A DNA stretch of 32,639 nt. It comes from an uncultured Bacteroidales bacterium (lineage in GTDB: Bacteria; Bacteroidota; Bacteroidia; Bacteroidales; UBA932). The stretch covers positions 1-32,639 of the forward strand of contig CAMKAJ010000026.1 of assembly GCA_946410455.1 (NCBI GenBank), given 5' to 3'. Shown in pieces: positions 17,135-26,363 of this stretch; position 1 is the stretch's first letter, and each line of letters starts with the position of its first letter. A program made the translations under genes and the position numbers. The notes under the pieces were generated by a model. The model searched no databases. It was not told the DNA's origin and worked only from the letters and a program-made list of their open reading frames with translations.

Positions 17135-20100
17135 ATGAAAAAAATCTTTAGATTGGCAATCGTGTCCGCCATCGCAGCTACAGCTCTCTTTGCAGGCTGT
17201 ACTAAGGATTACGGTCCGGACATCGACGGTCTTGATGAGAGAGTCTCTGCTCTGGAGGAGAAAGTCTCCAAGCTCGAGAACGACATCAAGGCTGGTGCTT
17301 TGATTAAGGAAGTTGCTCCCCTGGCCGATGGTACGGGCATTAAGATTGTCCTCACCAACGACAAGGAGTACGTCGTTAATCATGGCAAGAACGGCACCAA
17401 CGGTACCAACGGCACCAATGGTAAAGACGGCCAGAACGGTAAGGACGGCCAGAACGGCAAAGACGGTAAAGACTTTGATCCTGCTGTCATTACCATTATC
17501 GACGGTGAATGGGCTATCAACGGTGTAAAGACCGGTGTTAAGGCTCAGGGCCAGGACGGCCAGAACGGCAAGGACGGCAAGGACGGCGAGAACGGAAAAG
17601 ACGGCCAGAACGGCAAGGACGGCCAGAACGGCAAGGACGGCGAGCCCGGCAAGGACGGCGTTTCCTGGGATCTTCAGGAGATTAACGGCGTATGGTACTT
17701 TGTTTCCAACGAGGAGCCGCCTGTGCAGAAGGCTGTCTTCACGAGTGGCCTGAACCCTATGGTTGCTATCTGGACCGACGGCAAGCTCGTTCTCAGCAAC
17801 GTAGAGGGTCATGAAGGCACCCTTGAGATCCCTCTCTACACCGCTCTTAAGAGCATTGCATTCGTTCCCGAGCAGATTCTCGACGGTCTTGGATATATCG
17901 AGGTCAAGGAGTTCGAGAACGGTGGCGCTCTGAAGAAGCTCAGCAACGACTATGACGCTGCTTTCCTTCGTGTTCCTCAGGCTTCATCTGTTGCTAACGG
18001 TACCTTCGTTACCACTGCACCTGTTGAGGTTACTTACAGGCTCAACCCTGCTAACGTGAAGGCTGCTGACTATACCTTTGATTTCATCAACCGTACTGTT
18101 AAGACCAAGGCTGCCGCAGCCGACAAGACCGATCTTGTCCAGGTAGGCAACTACAAGCAGAACGGTTCCCTTCTCAACATCGAACTTTCTCTTAAGAAGA
18201 AGCTCGCCAAGGCTGCTGCTACCGGACAGGAGAACGATATCATCGCTCTGCGTGCTGCAGACGGCGACCAGGTATTCGTTTCCGATTACGCATATCTTGG
18301 CAAGACCGACAACTATTCTTATAGGATTATCAAGAAGAAGGAACTCCCTGGTGCAGTTGTAGATTATAGGACTGATGCTGCTCTCTTCTTCCCTGTCCTC
18401 CAGAATCCTGAGATTGCACCAGACGTTAAGTTCGTTTATGACAGCGAAGGCGTAGATCTTACTACTTACGTTGAGACTTATGCAAACCAGTATGAGAAGA
18501 TTATGTCTGATCTTGGCTTTACTCCCAAGTATGAGTTCTTCTTCGCTGGTAAGGATGCTACTGGCAAGTATGTTATTGGTGACACTGCTGCTTATGTTGA
18601 GGCTCAGGCTAACACCAACCAGAATGCTTTCTTCACTCTTACCAAAGAGGGTGTTATCAAGGTAAATAATGATTTCGTTACTACTGGTAGCCCTGCTATC
18701 GGCCGTACTCCTCTTGTGTACCTCCGCTCTTACATCGAGATTGGTACCACCAAGTACTATCTTGCAGATGCATTCCTCAAAGTCAAGTGCACTGACAAGG
18801 ATGAGGAACCTGAGCCGGATCCGGAGCCTAAGGAGTGGAAGATTCTCATTAAGCACCAGGTTAACTTCGAGTATGACAGCCTCACCGACGAATCTACTTA
18901 CGTAGGTAAGGAGGGTAAGGTATGGGCTCCTTACAAGCGCCCTGCACAGACCGACTGCAAAGAGCTCAACGTTATTTGGAGTGAGGTCAACCAGTGGATC
19001 CTCGACGATGAGGACTTCGCACTCAGCTTCAGCGCATTTGGTGCCAAGTACGATCTTGACAATCCTATGATTGTTGTTAAGAAGCCCACCAACCTCCCTA
19101 CTGAGGATCTGAGGATTACCGAACTTCCTAGCATCACCAAGCTCGTGGGTGAAGGTTCAACTCACATGACAGTTGCTCTGGCCAATGTATCTGACGCCAA
19201 CAAGTATGGTAGTGCTGAGGGTGGTATTGTTTCTCACGCTAAGAATCCTTCCGGATGGGAGCAGAGTACTAACATCATCGATCTCTCTCTGAACAACAAG
19301 GTTGGTCACATTGGCGAGGAGAACCACGTGTTCGTAGTATTTGCTCCTAAGGCAAAGACTTGGACCGCTCAGGTTCCTGCTTATGACTACACTCTTGCAC
19401 CTGCTGCAGTTATCGAGTTCATCTACACTGTTGCACACCACCAGCACACCTATTATACTCAGAATTGGGTTCTGAACCCCGACTATATCCTCGGTACACA
19501 GAACAAGCTCGTCGCTACCGATCCCGGTACCAAGTTCTACGGCCAGGGTGGTCTTGATGCTCCCGGTATGTACAACACTTATGGTGGTGTCCGTATCAAG
19601 GGTCGTGAGGACGAGAGAGTTTCCGGTATCATCGAGCACTTCGAGGACTACAGCGTTGCTCTTCCTAAGCTTGCTGGTAAGACAGCCGCTCAGGTAGAGG
19701 CCTTCAAGAATGCTCTTGCCGATCTCTCCTTCACCTTCAAGGTAAAGAACTACAAGGTAGGTGACGTGAAGTTTGTAAATAATGCCCAGAATCTTGAAGG
19801 CGATGCCGCCAAGTGGGAGGTTAAGTACGGAACCGGCGCTGCCGATAAGGTTGTTGTTGACTTCCAGCAGATCGCAGCTCCCGTAGTTGGTACTACTACC
19901 ACAGACTACAGCTATGTGAAGATTTCCGGTACTGCTCTCTTTGCTATCGTTGCCCAGAAGATGGCCAGCCCTGATATCAAACTCGAGGATGGTGCCCTTA
20001 TCAACGACAAGCAGTATGACGTCCTTGTAGAGGTTGCCGAAGAGTGCACTGGTAATGATCCTGCACAGGCTAAGACCGGTTACTACTTTGTAGTATTCGA

Positions 20101-20755
20101 TTCTCTCAGCGCTACCCTCATCCTCAATGACTTCGCACTTGGTACATTCAAGGAGCTCAACGATTACATCACCGTTCCCGAGCTTGTGAAGGGTGTGTAC
20201 GATGTTGACGTTACCGGTATGACTGAGGCACAGGCTGCTGAGCACCTCATCATCACCTTCGACGGTGCTAAGTTTGTTGCTACTGAGCTTGGAAAGAATG
20301 CTTATGGCATAGATGATGCTGGTACTATTGCTATCACCATCGACGAGACTATAATCTTCAACGATGATAACCATCCTCTGTACGATACTGAGGCTTCCTT
20401 CGGTGGTAAGCTGAACATCCGCAAGGCTAGCACAGTATTCGAGCCCGCTCCTCATGCAGCACTCGAGTTCGATGCTATCGATTGGTGGAACCTCGGTACT
20501 GACCTCCAGCTCAACAAGCTGGCCGGCTTCAATATCAAGGTTGTTTACAAGAAAGGCGATGTTGAGAAGACCATCGCAAGCGACGAGGCTGTTATCATCG
20601 TACTTAGCACCGAGAACTCTAAGCTCGCTCCTAAGTCTGGTAAGCCTTACCACATCGAGAATACTCTGAATCCTGGTACGTACATCTGGGATCCCGAGCA
20701 GGTTCTTACTTGCAGCGTGATTCTTCCTAATCCCGTTGTAGATTTTCAGCCTTAA
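17135..20755 (+). CDS. Large surface lipoprotein with collagen-like repeats (DUF4988-type N-terminus)
   Basis: 1206 aa. The lipoprotein signal MKKIFRLAIVSAIAATALFAGC ends in the lipobox FAGC (Cys22), so it is membrane-anchored and probably surface-exposed. YGPDIDGLDERVSALEEKVSKLENDIKA is a short coiled coil typical of Bacteroidales DUF4988-type proteins. Gly-X-Y runs occupy residues 84-113 (10 triplets) and 139-174 (12 triplets), with K/Q/T/E plus N/D and almost no Pro. A long Tyr/Asp/Lys-rich beta region follows, with an acidic linker DKDEEPEPDPEPKEW near 560-575. The rest of the protein is not recognised. Codons lean to T- and C-ending forms (GCT, GTT), suggesting high expression. Likely an adhesin or stalk protein. 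A strong terminator follows. Confidence 0.85.
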   Translation: MKKIFRLAIVSAIAATALFAGCTKDYGPDIDGLDERVSALEEKVSKLENDIKAGALIKEVAPLADGTGIKIVLTNDKEYVVNHGKNGTNGTNGTNGKDGQNGKDGQNGKDGKDFDPAVITIIDGEWAINGVKTGVKAQGQDGQNGKDGKDGENGKDGQNGKDGQNGKDGEPGKDGVSWDLQEINGVWYFVSNEEPPVQKAVFTSGLNPMVAIWTDGKLVLSNVEGHEGTLEIPLYTALKSIAFVPEQILDGLGYIEVKEFENGGALKKLSNDYDAAFLRVPQASSVANGTFVTTAPVEVTYRLNPANVKAADYTFDFINRTVKTKAAAADKTDLVQVGNYKQNGSLLNIELSLKKKLAKAAATGQENDIIALRAADGDQVFVSDYAYLGKTDNYSYRIIKKKELPGAVVDYRTDAALFFPVLQNPEIAPDVKFVYDSEGVDLTTYVETYANQYEKIMSDLGFTPKYEFFFAGKDATGKYVIGDTAAYVEAQANTNQNAFFTLTKEGVIKVNNDFVTTGSPAIGRTPLVYLRSYIEIGTTKYYLADAFLKVKCTDKDEEPEPDPEPKEWKILIKHQVNFEYDSLTDESTYVGKEGKVWAPYKRPAQTDCKELNVIWSEVNQWILDDEDFALSFSAFGAKYDLDNPMIVVKKPTNLPTEDLRITELPSITKLVGEGSTHMTVALANVSDANKYGSAEGGIVSHAKNPSGWEQSTNIIDLSLNNKVGHIGEENHVFVVFAPKAKTWTAQVPAYDYTLAPAAVIEFIYTVAHHQHTYYTQNWVLNPDYILGTQNKLVATDPGTKFYGQGGLDAPGMYNTYGGVRIKGREDERVSGIIEHFEDYSVALPKLAGKTAAQVEAFKNALADLSFTFKVKNYKVGDVKFVNNAQNLEGDAAKWEVKYGTGAADKVVVDFQQIAAPVVGTTTTDYSYVKISGTALFAIVAQKMASPDIKLEDGALINDKQYDVLVEVAEECTGNDPAQAKTGYYFVVFDSLSATLILNDFALGTFKELNDYITVPELVKGVYDVDVTGMTEAQAAEHLIITFDGAKFVATELGKNAYGIDDAGTIAITIDETIIFNDDNHPLYDTEASFGGKLNIRKASTVFEPAPHAALEFDAIDWWNLGTDLQLNKLAGFNIKVVYKKGDVEKTIASDEAVIIVLSTENSKLAPKSGKPYHIENTLNPGTYIWDPEQVLTCSVILPNPVVDFQP
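17384..17473 (+). repeat. Collagen-like Gly-X-Y coding repeat 1
   Basis: Ten in-frame 9-bp units coding GKN, GTN (x3), GKD, GQN and similar triplets. The DNA repeats are nearly identical, so slippage could change copy number in steps of 9 or 18 bp without breaking the frame. Confidence 0.9.
17549..17656 (+). repeat. Collagen-like Gly-X-Y coding repeat 2
   Basis: Twelve in-frame 9-bp units coding mostly GKD and GQN, with one GEN and one GEP. It is separated from repeat 1 by 25 residues containing ITIIDGEWAINGVKTGV. Proline occurs only once, so any triple helix would rely on charged pairs. Confidence 0.9.
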
Positions 20756-20776
20756 TTTGAATTCTCTAATAAAATT

Positions 20777-20808
20777 GGGGAGGGAGTTTGTACTCTCTCC
20801 CCTTTTTT
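20777..20808 (+). terminator. Rho-independent terminator after the collagen-like gene
   Basis: GGGGAGGGAGT (20777-20787) pairs with ACTCTCTCCCC (20792-20802) with one G-U, loop TTGT, followed by TTTTTT (20803-20808). It starts 21 nt after the stop codon. It physically overlaps the promoter of the next gene. Confidence 0.88.
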
Positions 20809-20817
20809 ATATATTTG
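20787..20817 (+). promoter_or_regulatory. Promoter of the fimbrillin/FISUMP lipoprotein gene, inside a terminator
   Basis: TTTG at 20787-20790 and TATATTTG at 20810-20817 with 19 bp between, a full consensus match. The -33 TTTG is the loop region of the terminator hairpin, and the spacer contains its right arm and T-tract. The leader to ATG 20838 would be about 15 nt. Confidence 0.75.
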
Positions 20818-20837
20818 TATGGAATACTTCGTGTAGT

Positions 20838-22784
20838 ATGAGACGTTTTATTTCTTTATTTCTTTCAGGCTTTTGTGCTACTCTTTTATTCTCCTGCTCA
20901 AGTGATATTAAAGTAGAGCTTCAGGAGCCTTTGCGCGGCGATATCCTCAATGCCAGCTTTGTAGGTGGTTTCAGCACAAAGACTGAGGTTGGCGATATCA
21001 CGACAACCCACAGTTATGCTACTGTTTTGTGGAGCGCCCAAGATGAGATGAGTCTTTTGTATGATGACTCCACATCCGGCGACTTGGTAAACGCGCATCT
21101 TGTAACTCAACAGGAGGGTACCAATGCCCAGTTTTATCCCGATCCGGCTTTGGAGTTCAACGGAAATTCCTTTATTGGCTTGTATCCGTACGATGCAACA
21201 GCTACTGCTTCTGTAGCGGATGGTACTGTGGCTAGCTCTATTCCTGCTACGCAATACGGTTATCCCGGCACCTTCGATCCCGCTGCTCAGCTTGCTGTAG
21301 GAGTTGCCCAGAGCTTAGGATCCGGAGCCCTGAACATGAACTTCTATAATGTTTGCAGCGGTATATGCTTCACGCTTACCAAGAGCAGCTATACGCGTAT
21401 AGTGTTTAGCGGCCGTAGCCAGGAGAAGCTTGCCGGTGCTGTGGTGGTTTCTCTTGCCAATCCTGAGGCCCCGCAGGCTATTGCTTCGCAGTCTTCTGTT
21501 GGGAGTATCACTCTTCTTCCCGGCGGTGACGCTGCTACCTTCCAGAAGGATAAAGATTATTACATCTCATTCATTCCCGGCGATTTTGTCAACGGCTTCA
21601 CTATGACCTTCTATGAGGGTAGTACCAGCGTCACCCGTACCTGCGAGGCTTCTGTTAAGTTCCGTCGCGGCCGCTTCGGCTGGGTTAAGGATGTAGATAG
21701 CGCCGACCGCCTTTCTAATATCAGGGATGGTGAATTGTTGACAAAGAACGGTAAGCCCGCCAACTGCTACATTATTTCTGCTCCGGGTACTTATAAATTC
21801 CCCTTGGTCAAAGGTAATGACCCGGATGCCACCCTGGATGCTGCTACGTCGGCCGAAGTGCTTTGGGAGACCGAGAACCTTGGCCCTGCACCGGCTAAAG
21901 GCAGCGTCGTTAATAATGTTTCTTCTAACGGGGGCTTTGTTTTCTTTGATGTTCCTTCTCCTATGAAGGATGGCAATGCTCTCATTGCCGCCAAAGACGT
22001 CAATGGCAACATACTCTGGAGCTGGCATATCTGGCTTTGTGCCGGATACGACCCCGATGCAAGTGCCCAGACCCTTGCCGGTAAAGACAAAGCCATGATG
22101 GACCGCAACCTTGGAGCTCTTTCTAATTCCTACAACGCTTCCCATGCTTTAAGCAACGGCTTCTTCTATCAGTGGGGCCGTAAAGACCCGTTCCCCGGAT
22201 CGCTGCAGAATTATATTGCAAGCACTACGGGAGGAACATTCTTTACAGTTATGGGCACGCAGACAAGTTTTGTAGAGTCCACATCTACAACGGGAACTCT
22301 TAGTTATGCTATTGCTCACCCTACTGAGTTCCTGTGCCCCGTAGCTCCCAAGACCAACTGGCTGTACAGAGTAAACAGCACTTTGTGGGGCGCCGAAAAG
22401 ACAATCTACGACCCTTGCCCGGCCGGATGGAAGGTCCCTAAAACTTATGTGGTAGACAGTAACTACCAGAATGTGGAAGCAGAAGAAGCTTGGTCCGGAG
22501 TTACGTATGAGCGAGTCAGCAATGCAAGCGATGGATATGGTGCCTACTTTAATTTGCAAGGCTCATCACAGCGTGCATGGTATCCTTGCAACGGTTACAT
22601 GGATGGTAATGGTGTTTTGCGTATGGTTGGTCAATTTGCCGGTTACTGGTCTTGCTCGCCTAATGACGATCTTACCTATATTATGGTTTTCTCTCAGAAT
22701 TCAGGGATGCTTACACTTTATCCCCATCAACATGGGCACGAACGTGCTCCCGGACACTCAGTGCGCTGCATTCAAGACCTTTAA
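20838..22784 (+). CDS. Fimbrillin-like lipoprotein with C-terminal FISUMP-type domain
   Basis: 648 aa from ATG 20838 (MRRFISLFLSGFCATLLFSCSS), a lipoprotein signal with lipobox LFSC (Cys20). The in-frame ATG at 20757 is rejected because it lies before the terminator and promoter. Residues ~25-330 resemble Bacteroidales fimbrillin/Mfa-like proteins: TKTEVGDITTTHSYATVLWSAQDEMSLLYD, then beta-rich repeats. The C-terminal ~250 residues resemble the Fibrobacter succinogenes major paralogous domain: NILWSWHIWLC, MDRNLGA, FFYQWGRKDPFP, DPCPAGWKVP, GYWSC and a final VRCIQDL. Probably a surface or fimbria-tip protein. The BIG_2 gene follows after 12 nt and probably shares its transcript. Confidence 0.82.
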   Translation: MRRFISLFLSGFCATLLFSCSSDIKVELQEPLRGDILNASFVGGFSTKTEVGDITTTHSYATVLWSAQDEMSLLYDDSTSGDLVNAHLVTQQEGTNAQFYPDPALEFNGNSFIGLYPYDATATASVADGTVASSIPATQYGYPGTFDPAAQLAVGVAQSLGSGALNMNFYNVCSGICFTLTKSSYTRIVFSGRSQEKLAGAVVVSLANPEAPQAIASQSSVGSITLLPGGDAATFQKDKDYYISFIPGDFVNGFTMTFYEGSTSVTRTCEASVKFRRGRFGWVKDVDSADRLSNIRDGELLTKNGKPANCYIISAPGTYKFPLVKGNDPDATLDAATSAEVLWETENLGPAPAKGSVVNNVSSNGGFVFFDVPSPMKDGNALIAAKDVNGNILWSWHIWLCAGYDPDASAQTLAGKDKAMMDRNLGALSNSYNASHALSNGFFYQWGRKDPFPGSLQNYIASTTGGTFFTVMGTQTSFVESTSTTGTLSYAIAHPTEFLCPVAPKTNWLYRVNSTLWGAEKTIYDPCPAGWKVPKTYVVDSNYQNVEAEEAWSGVTYERVSNASDGYGAYFNLQGSSQRAWYPCNGYMDGNGVLRMVGQFAGYWSCSPNDDLTYIMVFSQNSGMLTLYPHQHGHERAPGHSVRCIQDL

Positions 22785-22796
22785 TCTTTCGAGCTT

Positions 22797-25700
22797 ATGA
22801 AAACAAGAATAATCGCATTATCTATACTGCTCGCAAGCTTGTGTTCCTGCTGGAAAGAGGAGGTGCACGTAACGAGCATTACCCTGGACGCCTCTGCCCT
22901 TACCGTGGAGCTCGGCTCTACCGCTCAGCTGACCGCAGTCATTTCTCCGTCTAATGCAGACAATAAGATAGTTATATGGTCAAGCTCGAACGCTTCTGTG
23001 GCCCGTGTGTCATCTGAGGGTATGGTTACTGCTGTGGCTCCCGGCCAGACGGAGATTACTGCTAAGTCTGACGACCTGGGCCGTACTGCAGTGTGCTTGG
23101 TTACAGTGCCTGAGATCGCGGTTGCTGTGCAGTCGCTGTCTCTTGATAAAGAAGAATTGGTGCTCCAGAAGGGCGAGAGTGCTGAGCTCAAGGCAACTAT
23201 AGAGCCCGAGAATGCATCCAACACCCAGCTCCGCTGGATGAGTACAGACGAGAAGGTCGCCACTGTTACCGACAAGGGTGTAGTATCTGCCCTTGCTCCC
23301 GGCGTTGCAGCCATAGTTGTAAGTACAGTTGACGGAGGCTTTACCGCTCGCTGTGAGCTTACCGTTGAGCAGCATGCCGGAAGCATGACGCTCAGTGCAG
23401 AGAGCCTCACCCTCAAGGAGTTGCAAATGGCCATCCTCACTGCTACGGTGCTCCCCGAGGATACCGTAGATAAGAGCATTGTGTGGAGCAGCTCAGACGA
23501 GAACGTAGCTACCGTGAATTCCGGCGTGGTACATGCTGTGAGGGCAGGTGAGGCGGATATTATCGCTACGACCAAAGACGGAGGGCTCAGCAAGAGCTGC
23601 CATGTTGCCGTTACCTGCGATGTTGCTGCTGTTAGGCTCGCGGAGCACACCGTGGTGCTCAAGATAGGAGAATCTCGTACTCTCACTGCCACCGTGCTCC
23701 CTGAGCGCGCAACGAATAAGGCTATTAAGTGGGCTTCCGCAGACCAGACCAAGGCAACTGTCTCTGCTGCGGGCGTTGTTGTCGCAGTGGCGCCCGGTAC
23801 TGTAGAAGTCAGCGTTGTCTCAGAAGACAATGCATCGGCCGTTGACGCTTGTACGGTGATAATAGAGAAGAACGCCGTCAGCAGCATCAGCATTACTCCC
23901 GCTTCTCTTGAACTCGTAGAGGGCGAGGGCGCCAAGCTCAGCGCAACCGTTCTCCCGGCCGATGCCAGCGATCCCACTTTCTCTTGGTCGAGCAGCGACG
24001 AGAGGGTAGCTACCGTAGATGGCGAGGGTAATGTGCTTGCCGTGGCCCCCGGCCAGTGTGCAGTTTGCGCTACAACAATAGACGGTGGTAAGCATGCCCA
24101 TTGCGTAGTTACTGTGCGCAGCCGTGTGAATGCGGTCGTTGTGAGCCCTGCCGCCGCTACCCTTTACGTAGGTCAGACGCAGAAGTTCGAATATACTCTT
24201 GAGCCTGCCGGCGTTACCGGAGTAGAAATCGAGTGGTCTGTAAGCAATCCGGATGCGGCTTCTATTGCATCTGACGGTACTCTTACTGCCAAAGCCAGGA
24301 CGGAGGCTCCTGTGGATGTGATTGCCAAGGTGGCGGGCAGCGAGGTGAGCGGCAAGGCCAGCGTGACCGTGCTGCAGCAGGTGACAGGCATAAGCATCAA
24401 AGACAATAAGACCTCCGTTACCATGTGGGACGGCGACTCCGAGGAATTTGAACTTGAGTTTGCTCCCGCAAATGCCAGCAGTACGGAATATGCCGTGAGC
24501 ACAGTTCCCGTCTCGGGTATGTTCTCGGTGAGCAAGACAGGCAGCAAGGTGGTGGTAACTGCCCTCAGGGCCGGCAGCGGCGACATTTACTTTACTGCTC
24601 TGGGCAAGCCCGATTCTGCACCGGCAGTTACAGCCAAGGCTAATATCGTCGTTAGAGCCCACGTTGCCGGTATCAGCTTTACCAATGTTAGCGGCGGAGC
24701 CAGAACCATGGCCATCGGAGACAAGTTCACTCCCACTATAAGTATCACTCCTGCGGGCGCATATAATCAGGCCGTCAGCTGGTCTTCTTCTAACCCCGCC
24801 TGCGTGTCTATCGATTCGGCTACAGGGGAGATAGAAGCTAAGCAGAACGGCACTTCGGTTATTACCGTAACCTCTCAGGATGTTCCTACCGTCAGCGCCA
24901 GCTTTACTGTTACCGTGAGAGAGACGGTTGTTTCCAGTGTTGTGATTAACCCCGACAGCATTGCGATAGACGAGGGGTCGAGCGTCACGCTGTCTGCAAC
25001 TGTGTCTCCGAGCGATGTGTCCGACAAGAGCGTTACCTGGACCAGCTCAGATACGAGCGTGGCAACCGTGAACGCATCTGGAGTTGTATATGCAGTTCAC
25101 GAAGGTACTGCCACCATTACCGCGACCAGTGTGGCAACTCCTTCTGTTTATGGTACTTGCGCTGTCACTGTTAACCATAGGGTTGTGACGCCCAGCAGCG
25201 TGACTATGGATAAGACTGCTCTTACTCTGGAGGTGGGCGGTGGTTCCGTGGTGAGGGCCGTAGTACTGCCGGAGAATGCAGACAATAAGAGCGTAACGTG
25301 GTCTTCGTCCAACAATTCTGTAGCTACGGTCACTAGCGAAGGCTATGTGCAGGCAGTTGCTCCCGGTGAGGCGGATATTACCGCAGTTACAACAGTTGGT
25401 GGCCTGATCGCTACCTGCCATGTAACCGTTACGGCTCCTGTTGTGGCTGTTACAAGCATCAGCCTGAATCATGAGTCTGAGGTGATGGATTTCAATTCTT
25501 CGCTAACCTTGGTTGCAACGGTTCTCCCTGAGAACGCTACAAATAAGGCTGTTAGCTGGAGTTCCAGCAATCCTTCCGTAGCCTCGGTTTCCAATGCTGG
25601 AGTAGTAAGTTCAGGGAATACTACCGGTACTGCAGTGATTACGGCAAAATCGGTATCGGACGAGAGCATTATTGCCACGTGTACGATTGAGGTTAAGAAT

Positions 25701-26279
25701 GTCATTCACGTAACAGAAATTACTATGACTCAGCGTAACCTGAGTCTGTATATTGGTGAGCGCAAGCAGCTTTTTGTAACTATCAGCCCGTCTAATGCAG
25801 ACAATAAGTCAATCAACTGGAGCGTGGCGCAGGGCGGCGTGGCATCCGTGGATTCCGACGGATGGGTTACCGGAATGTTGGCTGGCCAGACTACCGTTTA
25901 TGCAACTTCTGTAGATGGTGGGAAGAGGACTTCCTGCGTGGTAACGGTATCGGCCAACGCCGTAAAGAGAATAGATCTGGCTTACACCAATATTACTCTT
26001 GCCGTGGGTGAATCCTATGTTCTTGGTGCTACCGTAGTAGGTGAGGATGAAAGCCGTCCCGCTTCTGTTCAGAGTGTATCTTGGAGCAGCGCAGATACGA
26101 GTATCGCTTCTGTAGACAGCAACGGTAAGATTACTGCTCGTGCAGTCGGCGAGGTTGATATTACAGTTAGGTCTCTTGAATCTGGCAGCTCGGTCCAGAG
26201 CAAGTGCCGCGTAAAGGTTATATCTACTGGCGGCTCCGGAGGTAACGAAGGAGTAGGCTTTGACGATTGGAACTTCTAG
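22797..26279 (+). CDS. Surface lipoprotein with about 13 bacterial Ig-like (BIG_2) repeats
   Basis: 1160 aa. MKTRIIALSILLASLCSC ends in lipobox LCSC (Cys18). The rest is about thirteen Ig-like repeats of ~80-90 residues, each with a start like V..I.L....L.LxxG, then L.A.V.PxxA.nk.v.WSSSd..VATV...G.V.AvapGxxxItA.s.DGg....C.VTV. Repeats near the C-terminus are somewhat more divergent. The protein ends in a Gly-rich linker and GVGFDDWNF. Such proteins act as adhesins or spacers on the cell surface. There is no catalytic domain. It follows the fimbrillin-like gene by 12 nt and lacks its own promoter. The repeated DNA could recombine to change the number of domains. Confidence 0.9.
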   Translation: MKTRIIALSILLASLCSCWKEEVHVTSITLDASALTVELGSTAQLTAVISPSNADNKIVIWSSSNASVARVSSEGMVTAVAPGQTEITAKSDDLGRTAVCLVTVPEIAVAVQSLSLDKEELVLQKGESAELKATIEPENASNTQLRWMSTDEKVATVTDKGVVSALAPGVAAIVVSTVDGGFTARCELTVEQHAGSMTLSAESLTLKELQMAILTATVLPEDTVDKSIVWSSSDENVATVNSGVVHAVRAGEADIIATTKDGGLSKSCHVAVTCDVAAVRLAEHTVVLKIGESRTLTATVLPERATNKAIKWASADQTKATVSAAGVVVAVAPGTVEVSVVSEDNASAVDACTVIIEKNAVSSISITPASLELVEGEGAKLSATVLPADASDPTFSWSSSDERVATVDGEGNVLAVAPGQCAVCATTIDGGKHAHCVVTVRSRVNAVVVSPAAATLYVGQTQKFEYTLEPAGVTGVEIEWSVSNPDAASIASDGTLTAKARTEAPVDVIAKVAGSEVSGKASVTVLQQVTGISIKDNKTSVTMWDGDSEEFELEFAPANASSTEYAVSTVPVSGMFSVSKTGSKVVVTALRAGSGDIYFTALGKPDSAPAVTAKANIVVRAHVAGISFTNVSGGARTMAIGDKFTPTISITPAGAYNQAVSWSSSNPACVSIDSATGEIEAKQNGTSVITVTSQDVPTVSASFTVTVRETVVSSVVINPDSIAIDEGSSVTLSATVSPSDVSDKSVTWTSSDTSVATVNASGVVYAVHEGTATITATSVATPSVYGTCAVTVNHRVVTPSSVTMDKTALTLEVGGGSVVRAVVLPENADNKSVTWSSSNNSVATVTSEGYVQAVAPGEADITAVTTVGGLIATCHVTVTAPVVAVTSISLNHESEVMDFNSSLTLVATVLPENATNKAVSWSSSNPSVASVSNAGVVSSGNTTGTAVITAKSVSDESIIATCTIEVKNVIHVTEITMTQRNLSLYIGERKQLFVTISPSNADNKSINWSVAQGGVASVDSDGWVTGMLAGQTTVYATSVDGGKRTSCVVTVSANAVKRIDLAYTNITLAVGESYVLGATVVGEDESRPASVQSVSWSSADTSIASVDSNGKITARAVGEVDITVRSLESGSSVQSKCRVKVISTGGSGGNEGVGFDDWNF

Positions 26280-26288
26280 GCAGCCGAG

Positions 26289-26320
26289 TTTGGATTATTA
26301 ACGGAAATTGCGTATTTTTG
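26289..26320 (+). promoter_or_regulatory. Promoter of the OmpA-family gene
   Basis: TTTG (26289-26292), 20-bp spacer, then TATTTTTG (26313-26320), matching the Bacteroidota consensus. A leader of about 40 nt of AT-rich sequence precedes the ATG at 26364. Confidence 0.75.
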
Positions 26321-26363
26321 CGTGCTAGGCAAGAACCAAGTAAAAATATTATAATTGATAAGT

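Noticed and set aside
19157..20653. 498-codon minus-strand frame (and 17984-18856)
   Set aside because: Antisense shadow of the collagen-like lipoprotein gene; Ser/Leu/Val-rich and without recognisable motifs.
22925..23977. 350-codon minus-strand frame, rich in Ser/Thr/Ala
   Set aside because: Antisense shadow of BIG_2 repeats; periodic because the repeats are.
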